From: Lepraria neglecta
Taxonomy: Eukaryota > Ascomycota > Lecanoromycetes > Lecanorales > Stereocaulaceae
NCBI GenBank assembly: GCA_033220425.1
Contig: CM065650.1
Coordinates: 2,170,001 to 2,234,000 of the forward strand
Direction: 5' to 3'
DNA: 64,000 bases
A model generated the notes under the pieces. That model worked only from the letters and a program-made list of their open reading frames with translations. It searched no databases and was not told the DNA's origin. Numbering within the stretch: position 1 is the stretch's first letter; the number at the start of each line of letters is the position of its first letter. Of the stretch, positions 35,007 to 45,313 are shown one piece after another. Both the position numbers and the translations under genes were made by a program.

Positions 35007-37600
35007 CTACAGCTTCCTGACCCTCCTTCTGCGCCTCTTGGGTGGGATTGCCTCCCACTTGGCCAACCTGGTGTCTTCTTGTCTTATCGACTGCGTCATC
35101 CACTCCACGTTCTCCCACTTATTCCTCAATTGCTGGAATTCTGCCTTCTTCACCTGATCCATATTTTTCTGCTCCATCTTCAACTGTTCAACCTCCTCGA
35201 TCATCGTTCCCATATAGCTCAGCACATGTCCTGCAGGGTCAAGGACAAACCCAGGGTCCAACGGCCGGGCCCACCGCCGCTTGCGTTCCGTCTGCATAGC
35301 GCAGCACGCTGTTGAATACACGCTCCCCGATTTTGCGGGCATAGGTTATTTTGCCGTTGAGGGTGAGTTGTTCGAATTCTGGTGGTACGGTGCGTGCCCA
35401 GCCCAGGTCTCCTGGTATAAGCTTGGCCGGTGGTGCCTCGGGAAGGGTTTTGGCAAGGTCTATTGATGCCTGGTTTAAGCGCAGGAATCCATGGCCTTCG
35501 AGGCCGGGTGGGACTTCAATCATGCTATAATCGGGGCATATGTTAGTACCAGGAGCAGGCTCTACCCCAGGCGGTAGTGGTGGAGGCAGTGGAGGCATTT
35601 GTGGCCACCGGTTCATCCATTCACGCTCAGGTTGTTCAGGTGTGACCCAGTCTAGTGCTTCGATATTGCGAATTTGCTCGATCTGCTCTTCGATCAAAGT
35701 TCCTGGATGGTTGATTTCTTCCACGATGATCTGCTCGACACCCTGGGCTAATTGATCGATTAACTCCTCAGGAAGGTCAAGGTTTCCCCCAATTGGCAAT
35801 ATCCCTTATCAAGTTCCAGAAACTCATTCTCGAGCCATTACTGAAGAGCTTCGCCATCATGTCCCACCATTGCCAGACTTTATAGCCGATTCCGCCACCA
35901 ACAATAGTGCCGCCGAGAATGACACCCGCAATAGTGGCAACAGTCTTTTTACGATCAGCTGGCTCCGCGTTCTTGGGCGGTGGAGCCCATCGTTCAGTAG
36001 GTCTTGGGTCCACGACATCTGTACTTGTACTCGTGTGGCTTGGTGGTGACCGGGCTGAGGTGGCCTTTGTAGTTGGAGTTAGATCTAAAGTTGAGTGGGA
36101 GCGTCTTTGGGTTGTCCATGACGCTGTTCGCGTATGAGGTTCAGTCACACCGGTTGAATGAGACCCGTGAGTTGACGAGAATGACAGGCCTCGCGATTAA
36201 CTTGAATTACTTGGAGTTGACTGATAAGATGAGACGACTGTGGTACCACTGCTTAACTCTGAAGCCAGCGACGATCTTGCCAAGGACCTGGACTTCCTTG
36301 GATCCAATAATGTTATGGTCGAAGTCGAAGTGGGCAGCAACGGGATTAGGCTTCCATTGCTGGTGACAGATGTTGCCATTATTGTGGTGCTTTCTGATTC
36401 CGTGTCACTTCTGGGCTCGACTAGGCTGCTGGCCAAAGTCGAAGATTCTGTAGTCGTTGTCGATACAATGGACTCAGATGTACCGGCTCCGGTGCTAGTT
36501 GCAGTGAGCTTTCGCGATTCTGTGTCACTTTTGGACTCGACCAAGCTGCTGCCCGATACTGAAGAGGTCGTTGTCATAGCTGAATCAGCAGACTCGGATG
36601 TGTCTACGCTGGTGCTAGTTGCAATGACCTTGGGCGATTCCATAGTACCTCTGGACACGACCGAGCTGACCAATATTGAAGGGATCCTAGTCACATCCGG
36701 ATCACTAGACTCGGATGCGTCAGTGGTGGTACCAGCGGCGGCAAGCGTGTGCGTGACTGATTCGTCCGAAGACTTGTGCAACCCGGATGAATGAATAACG
36801 TCACTCAACGTACCGCTTGTCTCAACCACTGAGGTCTCGAGAGACATATTCGATGTACTCGTTATCCCAGGCTACCTAGCGGTCACAGAAGTGTGAGATG
36901 GCCGTTGATCAGACTGCGAAGGCTTTCCAGCTATTATGGTTGAGATGAATTGGACTGTCGAAGTAAAAGTTTGTGTGACCCAACTCAAGGGCGCACTTGA
37001 CTTGCTCTGATTGCTGGACTCCCTGTCTATTAACGAACGATGATCTGTTTTGAGGCTGCTAGAAGTGCTCAGCGAAGTTTTCGAAGGGGCGTGAACAGTT
37101 GTTGGAAGGACCAAGGTGCGTGAAGCAGAGATAGGTGAGGTGACAGTTGTGTCCTTCATAGTAGAAAGGATAACAGACGTCAAGGATGAGAACGGTACAC
37201 AATAAGGTCGGGCCGAAGATAGAACACCATTCTCGGTCGTGGCATGGGTGGACTTGCTTGTTGTGGAAGGGTGGTTCAAGCTTATAGTAATCCTACCAGT
37301 GCTAGACGTTTTACTTAGTCAAGGTCACCATATCCGTCGACATAGACACTGACGTTGAGGAAGAGCGAGTGTACACCATTGCTGATAATGTAGTGATCTT
37401 TGTCCAGGCGTACAATCGAGTCGATACCAGTAGCATAGAGCCAGGTTGAGCCGACGAGGACTTCACAGTGTGTGGCGTTGAGATCGGCGGCTGTGAAGTG
37501 CTAGCTTCCCGCGACGACTTTGGTGATTTTGGTATCGATGAGAGGGGAGGTAGGGCAGATGTTGTCGTTAAAGTACTGAGAATATAGATGAAGGCGAATG
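35007..37600 (-). pseudogene. Decayed mucin-like membrane glycoprotein gene
   Basis: Read leftwards, the parts follow one order. An N-terminal block (about 37590-37320) has YFNDNICPTSPLIDTKITKV and, after a TAG, HFTAADLNATHCEVLVGSTW and LDKDHYIISNGVHSL. A long Ser/Thr-rich region follows (37316-36197). A transmembrane helix (TVATIAGVILGGTIVGGGIGY, about 36010) precedes a cytoplasmic part with IEVPPGLEGHGFLRLNQASI, LGWARTVPPEFEQLTLNGKI and DPGFVLDPAGHVLSYMG. Stops interrupt the same frame near 37495, 37318, 36872 and 36197, and the frame shifts near 35260. One further shift, near 35800, can be explained by a 45-nt intron. Some stops could also lie in unseen introns, so a working gene is not ruled out. 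Expected role: cell-surface glycoprotein, function unknown. Confidence 0.6.
36390..36740 (-). repeat. 120-bp tandem repeats coding Ser/Thr-rich units
   Basis: Three imperfect direct repeats of about 120 bp start near 36397, 36517 and 36637. Each holds GATTCYRTRKYACYTCTGG and, toward the end, GACTCRGATG on the plus strand. On the minus strand they encode Ser/Thr-rich units with SESxxS and TSTSxDTSES-like segments, typical of a heavily O-glycosylated stalk. Confidence 0.7.
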
Positions 37601-37841
37601 TGAGAGCCTAGATGGGCGACCGAGGAGTGAAGGTCATGCTTGGTGATGTAGTAGATGTTGCTTGTAGTGATGGTTCGCTACTTGTTCGCACTGAGTAGTA
37701 AGCAATCTTCAGCAGGTTTATGGACGATTCTGGGAACTCAGGTATGTGAGAGGATAGAAAGGAAAGTGGGCGCTGTGATAATTTTATAGCTGCGGATTAA
37801 TTCTTCATATGTGAAGTTGGGATTGAGATACAATCGGGTGA

Positions 37842-38210
37842 AATTAAAATTTAACGATCCGGGCTTGGCAGGCAGAAAAACGATTTATTCTATTACCCTT
37901 ATAGGGACCGCTACCCTAGAGCTAGCTATCTATAGGCCCTATTATAGGCTGCTAATACTTCATTTTACCTCCCCGGCCTTTTCTACCGCCTGGAGTCGCT
38001 CCCGGAAGGACTTACTAGTTTAGGCGCACTTTCTCGGCGATTTGGGTCAAGGGGGACACGATTCTTATGGGCCCCGACTATTTCATATCGGGTCTGGGGG
38101 TAAGTGCCTTGATAACCCGGTTTTAATATAATAGCTGTGTTGTTTAGGGTTTAGAAGCCTATATTTTGGGGCCGATTTTGCAGGGGTAACCGGATAGGTA
38201 AATTTTAATT
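37842..38210. mobile_element. Short element with 21-bp terminal inverted repeats
   Basis: The ends pair as inverted repeats: AATTAAAATTTAACGATCCGG at 37842-37862 and, on the opposite strand at 38210-38190, AATTAAAATTTACCTATCCGG (19 of 21 match). The 369-bp interior is rich in CTATAG-like words and has no coding capacity. This fits a MITE or a decayed DNA transposon. I could not define a target duplication. Confidence 0.5.
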
Positions 38211-38940
38211 GCTTAGTACTGTACACGTGCCAAAAAAGGCCAAAAAATTCGAACTGAACATTTAATGTTGAAATTTCACATGACATTCACAATTGCTATA
38301 GGAATTTGCTTTCTGATCACTGAAAATCGCTACTGCAGAGACTGGCTAGTATCTGGAGGAGTTGCGTTTGATCAGTCAGTGAACAAACATATCACACTGG
38401 CGCTGTCGCTGTCAAAGGTGAGATAATTTGTTACCGACGTTCAACTCAACCTTGGCACAATTTTCACATCTTTAATTAAAAGCAGCTTCGATGGCAAGCT
38501 TCGCATATGATTTCAGGGATCTGGGTGAGAAATGTTCCAAAGGGCAAGCTTGAGGTGATTTGAGAGTTTGCTCTTTGTTGCACGCATGGGAGTAACAGAC
38601 TCAGTATATCGCGCGAGACGAGCACATAAACAATTGTCACATATCCCATTTGCTTCCCTGTTTAACTTCTTTCTGACTTGGGGCTCCCCAACTTTCACGT
38701 TACTCTTAGTAGACAAGTACGTTCATCAAAAAATATACGGTAGCCAGAGTTTCCGAACGTTTGTCTCACATAAAATTTCCTCTCGATGGCCTAATTCTGA
38801 ATTTTAAAATTCCTTTTCCGTCTTTGATGCTGGCATTTATTAAATCATAAAAGCACCCACAGAGCTAGCTCTTCGGATTTGGACAGACTCCACAACAGCT
38901 TTCAAGAACATTCATATTTCTGGATCGAAAGCTGCCCTTT
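38211..38940. other. No supported gene
   Basis: AT-rich intergenic DNA with only short chance-like frames. Confidence 0.4.
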
Positions 38941-38945
38941 GCACT

Positions 38946-39235
38946 CCTAGCTGCTCTCGGGGTTTTTTCTTGGGAGGGGCATGGCCTCCAAAACCGCTTT
39001 CTGTGGACAATTCTACTCCTGAGACTTTCTTTTTGGAAAGGAACCCGCTCTCAAATATCACTTTGTGCCTTCCGTCCTGCTCCTGAGGTACCTTTTTTTT
39101 TACATGAACCTGGCTCCTAGCCTAGCTTTTGTCCTTTATTCCACCATCCTGAGACTTATATTTTAGTAGAAAATTTGCTCCTAGAAGACCTTTTTGCGGT
39201 TTCCTTCTGCTCCCCGATACCCTTTCAAACAAGTA
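38946..39235. repeat. Degenerate minisatellite
   Basis: On the minus strand a word like AARGTMTCAGGAGYAG recurs at irregular spacing of about 35-70 bp (for example AAGTCTCAGGAGTAG, AGGTACCTCAGGAGCAG, AAGTCTCAGGATGG, AGGTCTTCTAGGAGCA). Each is preceded by a purine or A run. No reading frame persists. Confidence 0.45.
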
Positions 39236-39354
39236 CCTAGTAAGTATTACCAACCTCATTGTCTCCGAACCTCCTCATTATTCGTTACTTCACTCTAACA
39301 ACAAACTTTTGAACTGAGACTTGTACAGATAATCTTGCACTTCAGCATTCTCAG

Positions 39355-39818
39355 CTGAGGGCACGACCTAAGGTCCCAAGAAAGGACATTCTTAGCCTGG
39401 AGAATGGTTCTACAATCACCCAAACGCTATTCTTCCTGCCGAAACAGAGTTTATCAAACAATCACCCGGGCTCCTTACACTGGTTCCAGCTGTGAAGAGT
39501 CCGCTTCGATTGCTACTGGAACACTCCCGCAACCTGGGTCTGCTCAAATTATGGAGGCAAAAGACCGCTGACAGTAACTTGGTGAACGATGAGAATGTCC
39601 GTTACATTTCTGATGCGAAAATCGACCATTTTGTTACAGTTTTCATCACGTCACTAGGACTCACAATGCTCATTGCTCCGCTTTGGATTCTCGCTTATCT
39701 AGGAGGGTTGTCACAAAGGCTTGGTGTCACATCTGCGTTTATTATGCTCTTTGTTACTCTGATATTGTTGACGACGGTAGCAAAGCCGTTTGAAAGCTTT
39801 GCCGCTACAGCTGCATAA
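39355..39818 (+). pseudogene. DUF6594 protein, C-terminal relic
   Basis: From about 39358 one frame reads LRARPKVPRKDILSLENGS, then the frame shifts and reads YNHPNAILPAETEFIKQSPG and KSPLRLLLEHSR. From there it runs openly to 39818 through VRYISDAKIDHFVTVFITSL, two hydrophobic helices (LGLTMLIAPLWILAYLGG and SAFIMLFVTLILLTTVA) and KPFESFAATAA. These match the C-terminal half of DUF6594, where the protein crosses the membrane. The N-terminal half and a start are missing and one frameshift is visible, so this is a relic. Confidence 0.75.
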
Positions 39819-40882
39819 GTATTCCCAGTAGGTCTTATCATTCAGAATGGGGGACTTGGGTCTTGGAGCTGGCTCTCAACACTCACACCGAGACCTGTCG
39901 TCTTCCATCTGGCCATTGCTTTTGCTGACCCATCTTTATTTAGATACTCGGCTGTTCTGATGGTCTTTCTACAAATATCTGGCTCGAATTGACGCGGAGA
40001 AAAATGCGTGGACCAGGATAATGGAAGTGTCAAAGGGTTCTCCGGATGAGCAGAGATGAGCAGAGTAAGAGGGCTGCGCTCTGAGATCGGAAGAGTTTCA
40101 TAGCATCAAATTACTTCTAGTGTCACTCACATAAATTAAGAGGGGGCAGCAAATGCGTGTTGCTTGTGGCTCTTGAGGTTGGCAAGATCCTACCTAGCTA
40201 CCACTCGGGTTAACGTCTTTTACACCAAGCCTCGAGCCATCGCTGTGAATGAAAACCTTATCGACAGCAGCGCGTAGATAAATCATTGAGCCTGATTGTT
40301 CCTCCAATACCCCGCTTCCGCTTACTGGCCAATCAAAGAGGAGGTGAATCCTTCACTGCATCATAAAAAACCTTTGGGGTCACGGGGAACCGCCCATAGA
40401 TTAGCACTTACAAGAAGCTTGTGGATGATTCTACTGGTCATTACTACATCTCCAGTCGGAGACTTTTGACCGCGATTGGCAAATCTTGCAAGGCACGACT
40501 CTCCGGTCGCGGCAAGAAACGAATCACCGATTGAGGACGACCCGTTGGAAGGTGCCTTTACGATCAGCCCCGAGCACATGCAGCCACCCACCTGCAGGCT
40601 GTGTGCTCGGTGTGTGTCCTGGCAAATCATAGTCTATCGTTAGGAGATGACCAAACTGATTCGGATCTAGCGCATACTTGCCTGGAAGCCTGCGCCTTAC
40701 TTTCTGCACTCACCGGTCTTGGGGTTTCAACTCACCGGTCTCAAGTTGCATATAAGGCGCCATCACAACGGTCTTCCACAAAATTGTCTCGAGCTTGAGA
40801 GCGAACGAAAAATTTGCATTGAACCCTATCATCTGCCTTTTCCCTCTCTAGTTCCATTTCCCTCTCCCGACTAGACACCGCC
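39819..40882. other. Intergenic; upstream of regulator C
   Basis: No gene is supported. The last 100 bp are rich in C and T (CCTTTTCCCTCTC near 40840), as is common in fungal promoters and 5' UTRs. Confidence 0.4.
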
Positions 40883-43066
40883 ATGACTAGCTTCCAACAG
40901 CCTCAAACCATCAGGTCAACCTCTCCAGATGTCATAGAATACCTGTGCCAAGACCCTCTTGGAGACTTTCAAGTGAACCAAGGTAGCGTCTTCTTCGATT
41001 CTGTAGACAATGACCAGGCCTACTTCAGCAACTGGTATGTGGGGACCAAACACCTGATTCAAGCTTGAAGACCACGTCAAAACCCTGACCCGTAGCGATA
41101 TGCCCAGGTCATTCTATGATGAATCGTATAGCCACTTTATACCATCAGCCGGGCACTCTCATAATACGGGATCAATCGGCCCTCAGTGGACGTTACTTGG
41201 AGACTACGGACCTTATGCCCATGCCTTGATTCCATGCATGCCAGAACCGGCTGATGCCTCCACACGTTTCCTTACGGGACCTCCACTTCAAGAATTGTCT
41301 ACCTCTGGAGTAATATCGGCGCCTCAACACCAGATGCCGTCCATGGACTATTTCAAGTCGCTGGACAAGAGAGTAATGCTGCCACCAAACGCCGGAGCTG
41401 ATCCTGGACAACAACTGGATCTTTGTAGGGACCTCATCCAAATTGGTAAGGACACGCCCCCGGAATTTGGTCCGCAGCAGTATGTATCCTTAGGAGACGA
41501 GAACGAGGCCTGCAAAGGATTCGAATTACAGACACTAATCAAGGGTAAGCAGTGCGTAAATACGGAGATGGAAATCCAAAGCCAGTCTTACTTCGGCGAG
41601 GATGCTAGTTCACATACCACGGCGAGAATGCCAAGTACAAAAAGATCGCGACGAGCTTTCACTAAACCCAAGCGTCAGAAGGTCAACTCTGTAAGGCAGG
41701 CGTCAGCTTGCATACGCTGCCAGGTGATGCATGAAGAAGTGAGCTTAGACGCCGGTTCTCCTTTCAATTCCGATTAACTTTGATTAACGTGCATAGTGCG
41801 GGCTTGGGGAGATATGTCCTAGATGTTCCTGTGTCGGGGCAGGAGCAAAAACTTGGAGACTACCTTGCTTTAGAGGCCGCCTGAGTGATGTTCAACTCCA
41901 TATAACGAGTCAGTATGCCGGCTAGATCTGGATTTCTCTAAACGTTGTCCACAGACTCCCTGTTCCTTCCCACGGGGATCCCTAAGATTATAAAATTGGC
42001 CTCGGCCCGCACATGCGAGATTGCTCTCTACAGCACTGTCGTCGCCAACTCAGCTCTACCTTCCGCGTCGCTGCCTTGTGTCAAGGTCATTTGCCAACAA
42101 TCCTCCGCACTCATGACAGAACTAGTGATTCCTGCCAACCAGATTACAAGAGCCGCCAAAGGTCTTGACGCCCTTATTAGCTCATATCAGAATACTATCC
42201 AGTTCCACATGTCTGATGGATGGGACGAACTGGTATCACGCACAATTTCCGAAGCCTTTCGCAATGTGAAGATTGTGAGACTGCTGTCAAAAGTACTAGC
42301 CGATTTTCGCTGACGTGTCTAGTATCCTGAAATTCAAGAAGCAACGAACGTTGCAGTACTCAGCCGGATTACCTCAGCAGGTTTCCAAATGAGGAAGTTG
42401 AAAAGTCCTGGCCTTTCTCACGATGATCTTCCAGGGACTCCTGATGAACCACTCGAGTTGCCAGCTTTCTTGGAGGCTCAGGTACAGTCCCTGCTCATCG
42501 AAAAGATGAGTAAATCCAGAAACAAGGTCTTGTCTCTGCTCAAGAAGAAGACCATGAGCCGAAAGCCGGGACACCGATACGCGATATACCTGACTATGTC
42601 TGTCCTGCTATACAACCTTGAATTTGTCTACAATGATCAAGCACTTAAACTGAAGCGCTACTCTACCAGCGTAAGTCGTCCAAGAATTTGGCTTCCATGC
42701 TTAACTAACTTCTAGCAGCCTCAGAAAATCTTCCCATTCAGTTCATTGACCATGATGGACGCTTGGGAACGTTCCGCTGCCAATCTCATCGCCCATTATC
42801 ACGCTACCTTCCAGGGCACTGTGCCATTTTCTCCAAATTGGCTTGAAAGCGTTAAGGAGGGCGCAGGCGTAGACGCCCAGGCTGCGGAATACCTTCAGGG
42901 CATGGAAAGCATGGTTAAATCAAGAGGTACGCCCTACCTGAGGTCAATCCTAAGACCTCGACCTGACAGCGGTTTAGCCGAAGAGCTTCGAATTCGAGCC
43001 AACGGCTCTCTAGGAGACCCACTTGTTTGGTTCTCCCAGCTTTTCCTGCTGCATCCGCAGCTTTGA
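40883..43066 (+). CDS. Zn2Cys6-like putative regulator, paralogue C
   Basis: Seven exons: 40883-41034, 41108-41738, 41797-41908, 41955-42274, 42323-42670, 42719-42926 and 42978-43066 (619 aa). An extra 5' intron distinguishes it from A and B. The cluster is ACIRCQVMHEE-CGLGEICPRC, with a sixth Cys after 13 residues (WRLPCFR), and is preceded by a basic stretch (KRSRRAFTKPKRQK). Again an intron cuts the cluster before the third Cys and the next exon is 112 nt. The C-terminal part keeps AVLSRITSAGFQM, LLYNLEFVYNDQ and GDPLVWFSQLFL but is more diverged than A and B. The intron before the last exon is 51 nt and open in frame, so its retention would add 17 residues. The acceptor of intron 5 could be at 42715 or 42718. 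Likely nuclear; targets unknown. Confidence 0.8.
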
Positions 43067-45313
43067 ATGCTGAATTTCGCGGACTGATACTGTCGTGAGC
43101 GTTGTGCTGAAGGTCACACCCGAGCAGGATGTCGAGTTGGATAAGTGTGGATGATTTTCACAGTAAACATGCTATGATATGAAGCTAGAGGAGACACCTC
43201 TGTGCGGTCATCAAAGTATTTGTTTCGTGGAATGATATTTCTTGGAGGACGCGTTATGTGGAACTTCTCGAATACGGTAGGGATAGAACATAATTGGCGG
43301 CCAGTCTGCGTTCTTGCAACCAATATCGGCGGGAATCTCACTAGAGCAATGAAAGATAGGGTTATTTGTATTAAGCCCCGAGCTCTCATTTCTGTTTGAT
43401 AAGCCCGGGCATCGCAGCTAGTGACGGGGAGCAATCGGTCATTTTACTGCTATTACAGCGTCACTCGCTAAAGTCGGGCACCACCTATGATGCGGTGTTT
43501 GCCAGTATGGATCGATAGCATCTAAAAGGCACTGTAATGTATGCATGACTTACAAAGAAACCATAGTTTGTATTTGCGAAGAGGCATGCTTGTTTGCTTT
43601 CCCCTTGAGCCAGACAAACGAGGCTTTTGATCATCTACAAAGACCCTTCTCACTCAAAATGCTCCAAGTTGTAGATATGTATTGGTCTCTCCAGCACTTG
43701 TTCTGCTTGAAGACCTTTAACTTAGCCATGCTGGTAGCGCGTGAGCTAGCAGAACAAAGGAATGAAACAACAATGCATGGGTAACAAGTCAACCAATTAC
43801 GGATGTGATAAAGTACTGAGTATTCGGGCAAAGACGTCCCATTCGCCGCCGATTGTGACGGGCAATCTATGATTGAGTGTGTCTGTTGAATCTTTCCGTC
43901 TCTTTTCAATCCGTCCTCAGTGTCTACCGTAGGGACGTCACTCAGAACTTGGGTCTCAGAGGTAGAGGTACTGAGAAGCCCATGATCTTTTTACTTCAGG
44001 AGAGATTGCGCCTTAAAATCGCACAAGTTTATACACTTGTCGCGGCAGACCTTTCTTCCTCATCTTTGCCAATATGGACGCAGTGAGATATTTGATTCTT
44101 GTCAGTGTAGATACTATTGTACGATACAAGGCTGACAGATAGGTGATGAGAGTATGAGGTATGTCGCCGCAGGAAACACGTTGAGCGAAGACAGAGATCC
44201 AGTGCTCGCCGTGAAGGAGATAGGACCAAATGTACGGCGGCATGACACGAATGTATATCGAGAATCCTGGCAGTGCTCTATAGTACACCAGCAGGATATT
44301 GCCAATCCAAGATTATTGTTTAGCCTGCTCTTAACCGGCAATTCGCAGCTGACCACTTGCGGGCTTTGCATAGCTTACATTGGATTAAGTCACCAGGGCC
44401 GGACCGCAGAATCAGTATCATTAGCATGTACGTGGTGACGAAATCCCATATCTGCGATATTTAAGAGTTTCTCGGAGCTGTAGGGCACTTAAGGTGTATT
44501 TTTCCAACCCAATTGAGGGTACTGGGCCCGTCATTTCGAACACACTAAGCTTTCAGCAGAAGACTCAATATCAATGACAACTCTCTCGGCGGCGTCAGCT
44601 GCAATTATCGGGGTGCAAAGTCTTGGCAATATCACCCTTCTCGTGAGGCTTCGCATACAGTATTTGCAAGCACTGCTCCTTCTAGGCCCTTCCCCAAGCC
44701 CTTCCCCGCATTATCAAAATGGTGGCAGGGACTTATCCCTGCTTTGCCCGACTTTGATGCCCGCGTCAACACTCAACTCAACCACTTAGATCCTCCATAA
44801 TTGTTCTTAGTCAGGAACATCCTTCACTGTTTACCCTCAGTCTTATTCCTGCCTCCTTTTCTTCCTGATTTGATACGGCTGTTGTTACCCCACGAAGATC
44901 AACTAGCAGCAAAGATCATAATCCTTCCTCGACCTTAAACATACACTTTCAAGACAGCTTACAGGGTCTTTTCTCTCTCCTGCTACGCCTGTCCACACAA
45001 GTAGCTGCTTCGATATCATCAAGTCAGAAACGCCATTGTTTGCTCCTACAACGCGTAAATCTAACCTTCTTCTTTGTGTTTGCCATCTTTGCACGACGTT
45101 GGTGCAGCCTCAACACTTTGCACAAGTGTTCAACATCTTCAGGTATGTGTTGTGATCTTTTATCCCTTTCGCTGTCCTTCCTCCTTCTCCTCATCCTCCA
45201 AGAAGCATCACCTTGCACGTCCCTTAACGTCTGCAGGCAATTCTGGACGGTAATACTAACATACCATTTAGCGCACCAGCCACTTTGCTCATAAGTCATA
45301 CTACTCCATCATA
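43067..45313. other. Long intergenic region; right part duplicated upstream of array copy 2
   Basis: No gene is supported in 43067-44560. From about 44760 to 44870 the DNA resembles 49860-49970 (shared CCGCGTCAACAC and AGTCAGG..YCCTTCACTGTTTACC), so the upstream region of array copy 1 was duplicated with the gene. The last 400 bp before 45314 are C/T-rich, fitting a promoter and a 5' UTR that may hold an intron. Confidence 0.5.

Noticed and set aside
36240-36794. 184-codon open frame on the plus strand
   Set aside because: It is antisense to the Ser/Thr-rich region of the mucin-like gene; the repeat structure makes the opposite strand open as well.
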